Source of the DNA: Neisseria sp. KEM232
GTDB taxonomy: Bacteria; Pseudomonadota; Gammaproteobacteria; Burkholderiales; Neisseriaceae
Assembly: GCF_002237445.1 (NCBI RefSeq)
Contig: NZ_CP022527.1
Coordinates: forward strand, 248,001-312,000
Length of the DNA stretch: 64,000 bases
Reading direction: 5' to 3'
Shown piece by piece: positions 26,281-35,085 of the stretch. Under the pieces are notes generated by a model. The model was not told the origin of the DNA. It did no database searches and worked only from the letters and a program-made list of their open reading frames with translations. Each line of letters starts with the position of its first letter. Position 1 is the first letter of the stretch. Position numbers and translations under genes: made by a program.

Positions 26281-26307
26281 AGGCCGTCTGAAACGTTCAG
26301 ACGGCCT
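26281..26307 (+). terminator. DUS inverted pair after recJ
   Basis: AGGCCGTCTGAA with its complement and a 3-nt loop, immediately after the recJ stop. Confidence 0.7.
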
Positions 26308-26426
26308 GATGCCCGTGCCAAACGGCCGCCGCCCACAAAACGGAAACCGCGCCGCGCATATCGGGTAAAATGCCGCCCTTGTTTACAACAGGCCGTCTGA
26401 AAACGGGCGGCCGCGGAATCGGAACT

Positions 26427-26930
26427 ATGGCAACACAATCCACTCTGCGCTACTGGCTGCTCTCTGCGGCGGCCATCGTGCTCGACCAAATCACAAAATA
26501 CGCGGTGCTGGCGCGTTTCGCCGACTACGAACGCCTGCCCGTTATCCCGCATTTTTTCGACCTGACGCTGGTGTACAACACCGGCTCGGCGTTCAGCTTT
26601 CTCGCGGCAGCGGGCGGCTGGCAGAAATATTTTTTCGTCGCGCTGGCGGCCGTGGTGTGCGCGTGGCTGGTGCGCGCGGTGAAAAAAGGCGAATTCGGCG
26701 CTTGGGGCAGCTGGGGCGCGGCAATGGTGGTCGGCGGCGCGCTGGGTAATGTGATCGACCGTTTCGTCCACGGCAAGGTGGTGGATTTTCTCTTGTTTTA
26801 CGGCGAAACGTGGTCTTATCCCGCCTTCAATGTGGCCGACAGCTTTATCTGTGTCGGCGCGGTGCTGATGGTAATCGACGGCTTTAAGCAGAAAAAACAC
26901 GGCAGGCCGTCTGAAAAGGATGCGGCATGA
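26427..26930 (+). CDS. lspA: Lipoprotein signal peptidase (SPase II)
   Basis: Inner-membrane aspartic protease that removes signal peptides from lipidated prolipoproteins. The 167-aa protein has four membrane helices. The family blocks are visible: DQITKY in the first helix end, NTGSAFSFL, and the catalytic aspartates in [10 protein letters not shown] and FNVADSFI. Start at ATG 26427 fits the family (about 165); an upstream in-frame extension is DUS-derived. Its C-terminus reads GRPSEKDAA because a DUS is embedded there. The stop overlaps the ispH start (ATGA). Confidence 0.95.
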   Translation: MATQSTLRYWLLSAAAIVLDQITKYAVLARFADYERLPVIPHFFDLTLVYNTGSAFSFLAAAGGWQKYFFVALAAVVCAWLVRAVKKGEFGAWGSWGAAMVVGGALGNVIDRFVHGKVVDFLLFYGETWSYPAFNVADSFICVGAVLMVIDGFKQKKHGRPSEKDAA

Positions 26931-27871
26931 GCGGCAAAACCATTATGCTGGCCAATCCGCGCGGCTTCTGTGCGGGCGTGGATCGGGCGATCAGCATCGT
27001 CGAGCGCGCGCTGGAAGAGTTCGGCGCGCCGATTTATGTGCGCCACGAAGTCGTGCACAACAAATTCGTGGTGGACAATCTGCGCGAAAAAGGCGCGGTG
27101 TTTATCGAAGACTTGGCCGACGTGCCCGAAGGGGCGACGCTGATTTATTCGGCGCACGGCGTGTCCAAAGCGGTGCAGGACGAAGCGGCGGCGCGGGGTT
27201 TCCGTGTGTTCGACGCTACCTGCCCGCTGGTGACGAAGGTGCACAAGGAAGTGTCGCGGCTGGATACGCAGGGCTATCAGATTATTATGATCGGCCATGC
27301 GGGGCATCCCGAAGTGGAAGGCACGATGGGGCAGCTGCCCGAAGGCGCGATGCTGCTGGTGCAGACGGTGGAAGACGTGGCAAAACTCGAAGTGGCCGAC
27401 CCCGACCGCCTGTCGCACGTCAGCCAGACCACGCTGTCGGTGGACGAAACGAAGGACATCATCGCCGCCCTCAAAGCGCGTTTCCCCAATATCAAAAGCC
27501 CGCCGAAGGACGACATCTGCTACGCCACCACCAACCGTCAGGAAGCGGTGAAGCAGCTGGCGGCGGAATGCGACATCGTGATTGTCGTCGGCTCGCCCAA
27601 TTCGTCGAACAGCAACCGCCTGCGCGAAGTGGCCGCCCAGCGCGGCGTGGATGCGTATATGGTGGACAACGCCTCCTATCTGCGCCGCGAGTGGTTCGAG
27701 GGCAAAAAACAGGTCGGCGTTACCGCAGGTGCGTCCGCACCCGAAGTGCTGGTGCAGGAAGTGCTGGCAACGCTCAAAGCCTGGGGACACGATACCCTGC
27801 GCGAGGGCGAGGGGGCGGAAGAAAGCATCGTGTTCGTGCTGCCCAAAGAATTGCGCGGCGAAAAGAAATAA
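26927..27871 (+). CDS. ispH: 4-hydroxy-3-methylbut-2-enyl diphosphate reductase
   Basis: Last step of the MEP isoprenoid pathway, making IPP and DMAPP. The 314-aa product has the three Fe-S cysteines in [10 protein letters not shown] (C15), [12 protein letters not shown] and [11 protein letters not shown], plus the substrate-binding His in [12 protein letters not shown] and [10 protein letters not shown]. The late [12 protein letters not shown] motif is also present. It overlaps lspA by 4 nt; lspA-ispH pairing is common in proteobacteria. A DUS hairpin follows the stop. Confidence 0.97.
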   Translation: MSGKTIMLANPRGFCAGVDRAISIVERALEEFGAPIYVRHEVVHNKFVVDNLREKGAVFIEDLADVPEGATLIYSAHGVSKAVQDEAAARGFRVFDATCPLVTKVHKEVSRLDTQGYQIIMIGHAGHPEVEGTMGQLPEGAMLLVQTVEDVAKLEVADPDRLSHVSQTTLSVDETKDIIAALKARFPNIKSPPKDDICYATTNRQEAVKQLAAECDIVIVVGSPNSSNSNRLREVAAQRGVDAYMVDNASYLRREWFEGKKQVGVTAGASAPEVLVQEVLATLKAWGHDTLREGEGAEESIVFVLPKELRGEKK

Positions 27872-27894
27872 ACGCGGGCAACGGAATATGAACA

Positions 27895-27928
27895 AAAGGC
27901 CGTCTGAAAATCTTTTCAGACGGCCTTT
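27895..27928 (+). terminator. DUS hairpin after ispH
   Basis: AAAGGCCGTCTGAAAA pairs perfectly across a 2-nt loop and runs into TTTGTTATAT. Confidence 0.8.
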
Positions 27929-27956
27929 GTTATATAGTAACAAAGGATTAAATAAT

Positions 27957-27985
27957 TTGACAGATATTATCAATCGGCCTATAAA
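27957..27985 (+). promoter_or_regulatory. Strong sigma-70-type promoter for the alcohol dehydrogenase gene
   Basis: TTGACA (27957-27962), 17-bp spacer, TATAAA (27980-27985), about 50 nt upstream of the start codon. It is one of the best promoter matches in the window. Confidence 0.75.
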
Positions 27986-28038
27986 CCGAATAAATGATGT
28001 TTTCGTTTTGTCCACCCTCCGTTCTGAAAGGAAGCATT

Positions 28039-29079
28039 ATGAAAGCAATGGTTTACCACGGCGCCAACGACATCCGTTTGGAAGACAAACCCAAACCGCA
28101 GATCATCGACCCCACCGATGCGGTGGTGAAAATCGTCAAAACCACGATTTGCGGCACCGACTTGGGGATTTGGAAAGGCAAAAACCCCGAAGTGGCCGAC
28201 GGCCGCATCTTAGGGCATGAAGGCGTGGGCATCGTCGAAGAAGTCGGTTCGGCGGTGAAAAACATCAAAGTCGGCGACAAAGTCATCATTTCCTGCGTCA
28301 GCAAATGCTGCACCTGCGACTACTGCAAAACCCAGCTCTATTCCCACTGCCGCAACGGCGGCTGGATACTCGGCTATATGATCGACGGCACGCAGGCCGA
28401 ATATGTGCGCACGCCCTATGCCGACAACAGCCTGATTCTGCTGCCGGCAAACGTCAACGACGAAATCGCCCTGCTCTTGTCCGACATCCTGCCCACCGCC
28501 CACGAAATCGGCGTGCAGAGCGGCGACGTAAAACCGGGCGACACCGTATTTATTGCCGGCGCCGGCCCCGTCGGCATGTCCGCGCTTCTCACCGCCCAGC
28601 TCTACAGCCCCGCCACCATCATCGTCTGCGATATGGACGAAAACCGCCTGAAACTGGCCAAAGAACTGGGCGCGACCCACACCGTCAACCCCGCTTCGGG
28701 CGACGTGGCAAAACAGGTGTTCGAAATTGTCGGCGCAGACGGCGTGGACTGCGCCATCGAAGCCGTCGGCATTCCCGCCACCTGGGATATGTGTCAGGAC
28801 GTTGCCAAAGCGGGCGGCCACATCGCCGTGGTCGGCGTACACGGCAAGCCCGTCGATTTCAAACTGGAAAAACTGTGGATCAAAAACCTGGCCATCACCA
28901 CCGGCCTGGTAAACAGCAACACCACCGAAATGCTGCTCAAAGCAGTAGCCACCAGCTCGGTGGACTACACCAAAATGCTGACCCACCGCTTCAAGCTCTC
29001 CGAGTTGGAAAAAGCCTACGATGTGTTCAAACACGCTTCGGAGAATCAGGCGATGAAAGTGGTGCTTATCAACGGCTGA
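28039..29079 (+). CDS. Zinc-dependent alcohol dehydrogenase
   Basis: Medium-chain dehydrogenase of 346 aa. Catalytic zinc ligands are Cys in TTICGTDLGIWKG and His-Glu in LGHEGVG; the structural-zinc lobe has cysteines in SKCCTCDYCKTQLYSHC. The NAD(P) Rossmann fold shows AGAGPVGMSALLTAQ. The GTDLGIWKGKNP and GGWILGYMIDGTQAEY segments fit the subgroup of isopropanol/secondary alcohol dehydrogenase-like enzymes seen in Neisseria; exact substrate cannot be told. It is a single-gene unit with a strong promoter, GAAAGGAAG ribosome site and its own terminator, so probably well expressed. Confidence 0.92.
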   Translation: MKAMVYHGANDIRLEDKPKPQIIDPTDAVVKIVKTTICGTDLGIWKGKNPEVADGRILGHEGVGIVEEVGSAVKNIKVGDKVIISCVSKCCTCDYCKTQLYSHCRNGGWILGYMIDGTQAEYVRTPYADNSLILLPANVNDEIALLLSDILPTAHEIGVQSGDVKPGDTVFIAGAGPVGMSALLTAQLYSPATIIVCDMDENRLKLAKELGATHTVNPASGDVAKQVFEIVGADGVDCAIEAVGIPATWDMCQDVAKAGGHIAVVGVHGKPVDFKLEKLWIKNLAITTGLVNSNTTEMLLKAVATSSVDYTKMLTHRFKLSELEKAYDVFKHASENQAMKVVLING

Positions 29080-29095
29080 CAAGCGGGTAAAACAC

Positions 29096-29120
29096 AAGGG
29101 CGGAAATTCCGCCCTTTTTT
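29096..29120 (+). terminator. Intrinsic terminator after the alcohol dehydrogenase
   Basis: AAGGGCGG and CCGCCCTT around AAATT, ending in six Ts (29115-29120), 17 nt after the stop. Not DUS-based. Confidence 0.85.
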
Positions 29121-29150
29121 GTTGCCGAAGCCATCCGTTTCACCATGCAA

Positions 29151-29192
29151 GAGGCCGTCTGAAACACCCTGCGGATGTTTTCAGACGGCCTC
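29151..29192 (-). terminator. DUS inverted pair after the ABC permease gene
   Basis: GAGGCCGTCTGAAACA and its complement, 15 nt beyond the minus-strand stop. Confidence 0.7.
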
Positions 29193-29207
29193 CGAATGTG
29201 CAAAGCC

Positions 29208-29954
29208 TCAGTGCCGTTGCAGGCTGTAGCGTTTTTCCAGCCACGAGAACAGCCAGCTCAGACACAAAGTCATCGCCAGATAAATCAGCGCGATGGTGTA
29301 GAGCGGCTCTTCGTAAATCGAGTAGCGGCCGGAGATGGTGCGTTGGACATAGGCCAGTTCGGCCACAGCGATGGCCGACAGCAGCGAGCTGTCTTTGAGC
29401 AGCGTGATGAATTCGTTGGCAAGCGGCGGCAGCATGCGGCGCACGGCCTGCGGCAGGATAACGAAGCGCATTGCCTGCGGGTAGGTCATGCCCAGCGAGC
29501 GGGCGGCTTCCATCTGGCCTTTGTCGATGGACTGGATGCCCGCGCGGAAAATCTCGGTGATGTAGGCGCCCGAGTTGGCCGTCAGCGCCAGCACGCCGGC
29601 AATCACCGCACCGTAGCTGCGGCGCAGCTCGACGGCGGCCTGACCGTCTACCAGCCAGCCGCCGTTGGGATGGATGAGCGCCGCCAGCCAGACGAAATAC
29701 CAGATGAAAATCTGCACAAACAGCGGCGTGCCGCGGAACACCGTCACATAAAGCGCCGACAGATTGCGCAGCAGCCAGGCCAGCGCTTTGAGCGGCGCGC
29801 CGCCTTTTTCAAAACGGATAATCCGCGCCAGCGCGCCGAACAGGCCGAGCAGCGAACCGCCGAGGGTGGCGACGAAGGTCAGCCCCAAAGTGGTCAATGC
29901 TCCGGTCAGGAACATTTCGCGGTATTCATAAATGATGTCGAAACGGAAACTCAT
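29208..29954 (-). CDS. Polar amino-acid ABC transporter permease
   Basis: Inner-membrane subunit of the His/Glu/Gln/Arg/opine permease (HEQRO) family. The 248-aa protein has about five membrane helices. The N-terminal TLGLTFVATLGGSLLGL helix, the RGTPLFVQIF motif and the EAA loop (EAARSLGMTYPQAMRFVILPQAVRRMLPPLANEFITLLKDSSLLS) are diagnostic. Start is ATG 29954 (MSFRFDIIYEY). No ATP-binding or substrate-binding gene is adjacent, so its partners are encoded elsewhere. Glutamine or cystine transport is possible but not decided by the sequence. Confidence 0.9.
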   Translation of the reverse strand: MSFRFDIIYEYREMFLTGALTTLGLTFVATLGGSLLGLFGALARIIRFEKGGAPLKALAWLLRNLSALYVTVFRGTPLFVQIFIWYFVWLAALIHPNGGWLVDGQAAVELRRSYGAVIAGVLALTANSGAYITEIFRAGIQSIDKGQMEAARSLGMTYPQAMRFVILPQAVRRMLPPLANEFITLLKDSSLLSAIAVAELAYVQRTISGRYSIYEEPLYTIALIYLAMTLCLSWLFSWLEKRYSLQRH

Positions 29955-30141
29955 AAAACGGTCCGAAAGTGAAAGGGCGGGCGGATTTACCCGCCGCGAA
30001 AAACCGCGCATTTTACAAGAAAAAACACAATCCGAAAGATTTAATTGCGTTTTTTACCCGCGGCGGGGCAAGCGGGGCAGACTGTAAACGCTGTGCGAAT
30101 CCGTTTACAATGGCCGCTTTTTTCCACCCGCCTTGCACCAC

Positions 30142-31071
30142 ATGAACATTTTTCCGGGCGGCCGCCTGCCGTCTGAACCCGCTCCTTCCGCCGTCACCAT
30201 CGGCAATTTCGACGGCGTCCACCTCGGCCATCTGCACATCCTGCAAAGGCTGAAAACCGAAGCCGCCGCGCGCGGCCTGCGCAGCACCGTTGTGCTGTTC
30301 GAGCCGCAGCCCGCCGAGTTTTTCGCCCGCCTTGCAGGCAAAGAACCGCCGCCGCGCCTCACGCCGCTGCGCGACAAGCTGCGCCTGCTGCGCGAGAGCG
30401 GCTGCGTCGATGCCGTGCGCGTGCTGCGCTTCAACCGCGCTTTCTCGCAAATGCCCGCCGAAGGCTTTATCGACACCGTGCTGCGGCGCGAACTTGACAC
30501 GCGCTATCTGCTGGTGGGCGACGATTTCCGTTTCGGCCGCGGCAGGTCGGGGGATTTCTCCCTGTTGCAGGCGCAGGCGGATTTCGCCACCGAGCGCACG
30601 CCGAGCATACTGGTTGCGGGCGGCCGCGCCAGCAGCACCGCCGTGCGCCTGGCCTTGCAGGAAGGCCGTCTGAAAGAAGCGGAAGCCATACTCGGCCACG
30701 GCTATGTGCTCAGCGGCCGCGTCAAACACGGGCGCAAACTCGGCCGCACGCTGGGCAGCCCCACCGCCAACATCCATCTGCCGCCGCACCGCTACGCCCT
30801 GTCGGGCGTGTTCGTCGTCGAAGCCGCAGGCGCGTTCGGCAGGCTGCGCGGCGTGGCGAGCTTCGGCTACAACCCCACCGTCAGCGGCGGCAGCGGCGGG
30901 CAGAAGCTGGAAGTGCATCTGTTTGATTTTCAGGGAAACCTATACGGCGAACGCCTGTTTGTCCGCTTCCTGCACAAGCTGCGCGACGAAGAAAAGTTTT
31001 CCGACATCGAAGCGCTGCGCCGCCAGATTGCCGCCGACATAGCCGCCGCGAAAAACCGGCAGGCCGTCTGA
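30142..31071 (+). CDS. ribF: Bifunctional riboflavin kinase / FAD synthetase
   Basis: Makes FMN and then FAD. The 309-aa protein has the N-terminal nucleotidyltransferase domain with TIGNFDGVHLGH and the LVGDDFRFGRGRSGDF motif, and the C-terminal flavokinase domain with GHGYVLSGRVKHGRKLGRTLGSPTANI and GVASFGYNPTV. Length is typical. ATG 30142 (MNIFPGG) is chosen; a TTG at 30133 is also in frame and no clear ribosome site is seen. GRLKEAEAILG shows one in-frame DUS, and the gene ends AG GCC GTC TGA, so another DUS supplies the stop. Confidence 0.94.
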   Translation: MNIFPGGRLPSEPAPSAVTIGNFDGVHLGHLHILQRLKTEAAARGLRSTVVLFEPQPAEFFARLAGKEPPPRLTPLRDKLRLLRESGCVDAVRVLRFNRAFSQMPAEGFIDTVLRRELDTRYLLVGDDFRFGRGRSGDFSLLQAQADFATERTPSILVAGGRASSTAVRLALQEGRLKEAEAILGHGYVLSGRVKHGRKLGRTLGSPTANIHLPPHRYALSGVFVVEAAGAFGRLRGVASFGYNPTVSGGSGGQKLEVHLFDFQGNLYGERLFVRFLHKLRDEEKFSDIEALRRQIAADIAAAKNRQAV

Positions 31072-31168
31072 AAAATGCCGCCGGCAAATGGCACGAAATA
31101 ACGCATCCGGGTATAATCGCGTTAATTTTTGCAAACTGTATGACCCTGACTTTAAAGGAGCGTTAACC

Positions 31169-31465
31169 GTGAACCAACCTTCCAATCCCTTGTTGAACCA
31201 ACAGCAGCAGCAATACGGCTACCAACAGCAGGCGCCCGTTATCGGCATCGGCGAATGGATCGTAACCAGCATCGTGCTGGCCATTCCCATCGTCAACCTG
31301 ATTATGGCGCTAGTGTGGGGCTTCAGCAGCACCACAAATCCGAACAAAGCCAATTTCTGCAAAGCCTGGCTGATTTTTGTTGCCATTGCCTTCGTTCTCT
31401 ATATCCTGCTGATCGTATTCGTGCTCAGCGCGGCGGGAGCGGCAGGCGCGATGCAACAGCCCTGA
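31169..31465 (+). CDS. Small membrane protein with Gln-rich N-terminus
   Basis: A 98-aa protein with a polar Gln-rich head (residues 1-30, NQQQQQYGYQQQ) and two membrane helices near residues 33-53 (GEWIVTSIVLAIPIVNLIMAL) and 67-90 (AWLIFVAIAFVLYILLIVFVL). The layout resembles small TM2-like or interferon-induced-transmembrane-like bacterial proteins with a Q/P-rich head, but I cannot name it. Translation probably starts at GTG 31169, because AAAGGAG lies 9 nt upstream; the longer open frame lacks a ribosome site. Function unknown. Confidence 0.7.
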   Translation: MNQPSNPLLNQQQQQYGYQQQAPVIGIGEWIVTSIVLAIPIVNLIMALVWGFSSTTNPNKANFCKAWLIFVAIAFVLYILLIVFVLSAAGAAGAMQQP

Positions 31466-31479
31466 TTGGCAAACCCGTC

Positions 31480-31518
31480 ACCAAGAGGCCGTCTGAAACT
31501 TTCAGACGGCCTCTTGGT
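31480..31518. terminator. Perfect DUS palindrome between convergent genes
   Basis: A 19-bp arm (ACCAAGAGGCCGTCTGAAA) and its exact complement with one central base. Serves the membrane-protein gene on the plus strand and the pseudouridine synthase gene on the minus strand. Confidence 0.75.
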
Positions 31519-31544
31519 TTGCACGCGCAGGCGGTGCGGCGGTT

Positions 31545-32285
31545 TTAAAAACGCTCGCCCGGATGCAGATAGCGCCATTTGCCCGGCGGCAGTGCACCGA
31601 GTTTGACGCGGCCGATGCGGATGCGTTTGAGGCCGACAACGCGCAGGCCGACGAGTTCGCACATGCGGCGGATCTGGCGCTTTTTGCCCTGCTTCAACAC
31701 GAAGCGCAGCTGGTCTTCGTTTTGCCATTCCACTTTGGCCGGACGCAGCCTTTCGCCGTCGAGGCCGAGGCCGTGGTTGAGCAGGGCGAGGCCTTGTTCG
31801 TTCAGACGGCCTTTCACGCGCACGAGGTATTCTTTTTCCGTGCCGCTGTTGTCGCCGATCAGGCTTTTGGCGGTGCGGCCGTCCTGCGTGAGCACCAGCA
31901 GGCCGACGGAATCGATGTCGAGGCGGCCGGCGGGGGCGAGGCCGCGCAGGTGGGCGGGATTGAAAGCGATGCGGCAGGTGTCGCCCTCCCAGTGGTTTTC
32001 CGGCGTAATCAGCTCGGCGGCGGCGCGGTAGCCTTTTTCGGGCTGGCCGCTGACATAGCCCACGGGCTTGTTGAGCAGGATGGTGACGCGCTGCGCCTGC
32101 GCTTCGTGCGCCTCTTTGGCGAGATCGATGCGGTCGGCGGCGGTGACTTTCTGTCCCAGCACCGCCGCCGCACCGTTCACTTTCACCCAGCCGCGTTCGA
32201 TGTAGCCGTCGGCTTCGCGCCGTGAACACAGGCCGAGTTCGGCCATGCGTTTGGACAGGCGGACGGGTTCTCCTGTACTCATCAT
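31545..32285 (-). CDS. 23S rRNA pseudouridine synthase, RluF/RsuA type
   Basis: The 246-aa enzyme has an N-terminal S4 RNA-binding domain ([31 protein letters not shown]) and the catalytic domain with the [17 protein letters not shown] motif, whose Asp is the nucleophile, followed by TEKEYLVRV and the [26 protein letters not shown] block. This fits the RluB/E/F-RsuA family; RluF is the closest by the S4 arrangement, but the exact target uridine cannot be read. Two adjacent ATGs (32285, 32282) are possible; GAGGAAA spacing slightly favours the second. Confidence 0.88.
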   Translation of the reverse strand: MMSTGEPVRLSKRMAELGLCSRREADGYIERGWVKVNGAAAVLGQKVTAADRIDLAKEAHEAQAQRVTILLNKPVGYVSGQPEKGYRAAAELITPENHWEGDTCRIAFNPAHLRGLAPAGRLDIDSVGLLVLTQDGRTAKSLIGDNSGTEKEYLVRVKGRLNEQGLALLNHGLGLDGERLRPAKVEWQNEDQLRFVLKQGKKRQIRRMCELVGLRVVGLKRIRIGRVKLGALPPGKWRYLHPGERF

Positions 32286-32311
32286 TTTCCTCAGGATAAT
32301 CGGTGGAAACG

Positions 32312-32351
32312 TTTTCAGACGGCCTCAACGCTGCGTCAGGCCGTCTGAAAA
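32312..32351. repeat. Everted DUS pair
   Basis: Two DUS pointing away from each other (reverse copy 32312-32325, forward copy 32338-32351) between the peptide transporter stop and the pseudouridine synthase start. Confidence 0.7.
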
Positions 32352-32368
32352 GGCAAAACGGAGGCGGC

Positions 32369-33817
32369 TCAGTCCGCGCCTTTGAGCAGGCGGTTGAGCA
32401 GCGGCGCAAGCAGCAGCAGCACGCCGCCCGACACCGCGCCGATGGCAAACAGCAGCCAATAGAAACCGGTGTCCGCGCCTTCGTGGTGGAATTTGTCAAA
32501 CAGCAGTCCGCCCAGCGTAAAACCGATGGAAAGGGCGAGGAAGTTCAGCGCCACCATCTGCGTTTTGAACATCGGCGGCGCGATTTTGGTGGCGAAAGAC
32601 AGGGAAATCGGCGAGAGCAGCAATTCGCCCACGGTAATCGCCAGCAACACCAGCGCAAACAGCACCATCGGCATCGGCGTGCCCGAAGACACGAAGGGCA
32701 CGAAAGAGAGATAGGCCGCGCCGGTAATCAGCAGCGACAGGGCGAATTTCAGCGGCGTTTTCGGCTGGCGCGCGCCCATTTTCGTCCACATCGCCGCCAT
32801 CAGGCCGGAAAACAGCACCACCCACATGCTCTGCATCGAATCCTTCCACGACACCGGCACGGTAAACCCGCCGATAGTGCGGTCGACCGTTTCGTCAAAA
32901 TACACCGTCGCCACCGTATACACCTGAAACCACACCGCCCAAAACAGGCAAATCGCGAGAAACAGCGGAATATAGGCAATGATGTGGCGCTTGTTTTCCG
33001 CCCCCGTGTGCGGACTGGCCAGCAGGCGGACAAAATACGCGGCCACCACGGCCACCACGCAGGCGAGCAGCCGCTCGGGGAAATTTTCCAGCGTCAGCCA
33101 GCCCGAATACACCAGCGCCGCCAGCGCGGCGGCAATGCCCGCCGCCACGGCCGCCGCCACCCTGCCCTGCCCCTGCGGCAACGGATAGGGCGCGGGCGTG
33201 TGCGGCAGGTTTTTGCGGCCGAGCCAGTAGCGCCACAGCCCGAATGCCATGCCCACCGCCGCCGCGCCGAAGCCGTAGTGGAAACCCGCTTTGGTTTGCA
33301 GCACGCCCGTCACCAGCGGTCCGAAAAAGCCGCCGATATTGATGGAAATATAGAAAATCGAAAAACCCGCGTCGCGCAGTGGCCGCAGTTTTTCATCCTC
33401 ATACAGCGAGCCGACCATCGAATTGGCCGACGCCTTCACCCCGCCGCTGCCCAGCGCAATCAGCACCAGCCCGCACAGCAGCCCCGCCAGCCCCGGCACA
33501 AGCGCCAGCGTCAGATGGCCGAACATCACCACCACGCCCGACACAAACAGCGTCTTTTCCGCGCCCCACAAACGGTCGGCCATCCAGCCGCCGAACACCG
33601 TCGCCAGATAGACGCTGCCGCCGTATGCGCCGACGATGCTGCCCGCCAGCGACTTGTCCACCCCCAGCCCGCCGCGCGACGTTTCGTAATACAGATAAAG
33701 CATCAGAATGCCTTGCAGGCCGTAAAACGAAAAACGCTCCCACAATTCGATGTGGAACAGCGTCGACAATTGGACGGGGTGTCCGAAAAAAGTTTTCTGC
33801 GTACCGGTTTGCGGCAT
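32369..33817 (-). CDS. POT-family proton-dependent oligopeptide transporter
   Basis: A 482-aa inner-membrane protein with about 14 hydrophobic helices that imports di- and tripeptides with protons. Family motifs are visible: ELWERFSFYGLQGILMLYLYY (the ExxERFxYY proton motif), GGWMADRLWGAEKTLFVSG (the DRxxG loop) and FSIFYISINIGGFFGPLV (PTR2 signature FYxxINxG). Length fits the bacterial DtpA/DtpT group. A strong GGAGGAG ribosome site precedes ATG 33817. Both flanks carry DUS pairs. Confidence 0.92.
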   Translation of the reverse strand: MPQTGTQKTFFGHPVQLSTLFHIELWERFSFYGLQGILMLYLYYETSRGGLGVDKSLAGSIVGAYGGSVYLATVFGGWMADRLWGAEKTLFVSGVVVMFGHLTLALVPGLAGLLCGLVLIALGSGGVKASANSMVGSLYEDEKLRPLRDAGFSIFYISINIGGFFGPLVTGVLQTKAGFHYGFGAAAVGMAFGLWRYWLGRKNLPHTPAPYPLPQGQGRVAAAVAAGIAAALAALVYSGWLTLENFPERLLACVVAVVAAYFVRLLASPHTGAENKRHIIAYIPLFLAICLFWAVWFQVYTVATVYFDETVDRTIGGFTVPVSWKDSMQSMWVVLFSGLMAAMWTKMGARQPKTPLKFALSLLITGAAYLSFVPFVSSGTPMPMVLFALVLLAITVGELLLSPISLSFATKIAPPMFKTQMVALNFLALSIGFTLGGLLFDKFHHEGADTGFYWLLFAIGAVSGGVLLLLAPLLNRLLKGAD

Positions 33818-33955
33818 GGTTTCTCCTCCGTTGTCATAATGCCCGCCCGAAATCCGGCGGAAGGCGCTGTTTTAACCCAATGGCGCGGTTTTGTCAAAAA
33901 ACGCAAAGAAAAAGCAGCGCGGCGCAAATACCGCCAAGCCTTCGGCAAAGGGCAA

Positions 33956-34008
33956 AGGCCGTCTGAAAACCAAGCCGTAACACACGGCGGCAAGCTTTCA
34001 GACGGCCT
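33956..34008. repeat. DUS inverted pair
   Basis: Opposed DUS (33956-33968 and 33995-34008) between the peptide transporter start and the DUF5071 gene end. Confidence 0.65.
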
Positions 34009-34049
34009 CAATGCGGCAGGGGAACCGCATCACGTCCTTTTCAGAAACG

Positions 34050-34457
34050 TCATTCCCGCACAGTTTTGGCGGGAACGGCCTCAATGCGGCGCAACGCGCC
34101 CGCGGCGGCTTTGTCCGCGCCCCATTCGCGCTCGGCCGCCGTCGGTCGGGCGGCGATGCGGCGGATTTCGCGCAGGCTTGCGCCTGCGGTATGGCGGTCG
34201 GCCAGATAAAGCAGAAGGCTCAGCTTCCAAGCCCCGTCGTCTCCGCGCAGAACAGCCGCCGCGGCTTCGTCTAACAGCGATTGGTGCGGCCGCAGGGCGG
34301 CAGCCAGCGGCGCGGTCAGCGGCCAGTCCGGGTCTTGCAGCCATTCGAGCAGCTGCGGCAGCAGCGGGATAAGGGCGGCGGCAGACGCGGCGGCAATCCG
34401 TTCGGCGGCGGCCAGGTCGAATTTGTCTTGCGGCAGGAGGGAGGCGGGGTCGGTCAT
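34050..34457 (-). CDS. DUF5071-family protein
   Basis: A 135-aa soluble helical protein. LLPQDKFDLAAAERIAAAS...IPLLPQLLEWLQDPDWPLTAPLAAALRPHQSLLDEA and LRGDDGAWKLSLLLYL are the hallmarks of DUF5071 (HEAT-like helices, unknown function, often linked to immunity-type loci). The C-terminus VPAKTVRE and the stop are encoded by a dRS3-like palindrome (34052-34076), so the end of the protein has been replaced or extended by the repeat. The gene stands alone. Confidence 0.75.
   Translation of the reverse strand: MTDPASLLPQDKFDLAAAERIAAASAAALIPLLPQLLEWLQDPDWPLTAPLAAALRPHQSLLDEAAAAVLRGDDGAWKLSLLLYLADRHTAGASLREIRRIAARPTAAEREWGADKAAAGALRRIEAVPAKTVRE
34052..34076. repeat. dRS3-like palindrome, copy 2
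   Basis: ATTCCCGC ... GCGGGAAC with a 9-nt centre containing AGTTTTG. Left flank TTTCAGAAACGTC, right flank GGCCTCA; the same flanks occur at copy 3. Confidence 0.65.
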
Positions 34458-35085
34458 GGTCGGATTTTCCTTGCGGTGGAACAGACGGAGGCCGTCTGAA
34501 ACCCGTTTGGGCAGCTTTCAGACGGCCTTGCGGCAAGCGGGCATAACGGAGCAAACACCTCGGGCGTTTTGCTGTTGCCCAAGCCTGTTCGGAATCTCTG
34601 CGCGGGCGCAAACCGATACGGTTCGCTGCACGCAAAGTTGTGGAACGCGAGCAACGGCGAGACTCTACCCAGTTTTATAAGGCAGCCGCGCCGGAGATGC
34701 CGAACAGTCTGTCAGGCCGTCTGAACGTTTCAGAAGGCATTTCGGCAAACGGCGTCAAGGCTGCACGGGCATCCGAGCCCGTCCGATTGCCAAACGGCGG
34801 CGTTTGCCGTGCAAAGCGTGCTTGTCACCGAACAGATTCCGGTTTTACGGCGGCTTGTTGTGTCAGAACCTGTTCGGAAGTGCCGCGCAGGCGTCCGCCG
34901 CTACGGATTGGTCGTGCCGCACGGCACATAAGGCAGGAAATGGCGGAGGTTTGCAGCACGGCCGCGCGGTAGGGATATGCCGCCGACGGCTGTGGCGGAG
35001 ATTCCGAACGGTTGATCAGGCCGTCTGAAACCTTTTCAGACGGCCTTTGCCTGCGGGTGTTCGGGGTGCGGCGGGCGGCGGCTTT
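34458..35085. other. Gene-poor, repeat-rich gap
   Basis: No convincing gene in about 630 bp. It holds DUS pairs at 34489-34528 and 35019-35047, a single DUS-like site near 34711, and four related stretches built on CCGAACAG: CTGTTCGGAATCTCTGC at about 34587, GAGATGCCGAACAGTCTG at about 34695, CCTGTTCGGAAGTGCCGC at about 34869 and GAGATTCCGAACGGTTG at about 34999. Probably decayed sequence assembled from small repeats. Confidence 0.6.
35019..35047. repeat. DUS inverted pair upstream of the prmC end
   Basis: AGGCCGTCTGAAA and its complement with a 3-nt loop; likely part of the prmC termination region on the minus strand together with the DUS at its stop. Confidence 0.7.

Noticed and set aside
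32303..34372. 689-codon plus-strand frame opposite the peptide transporter
   Set aside because: His/Gln/Arg-rich shadow; the minus strand has clear POT motifs.
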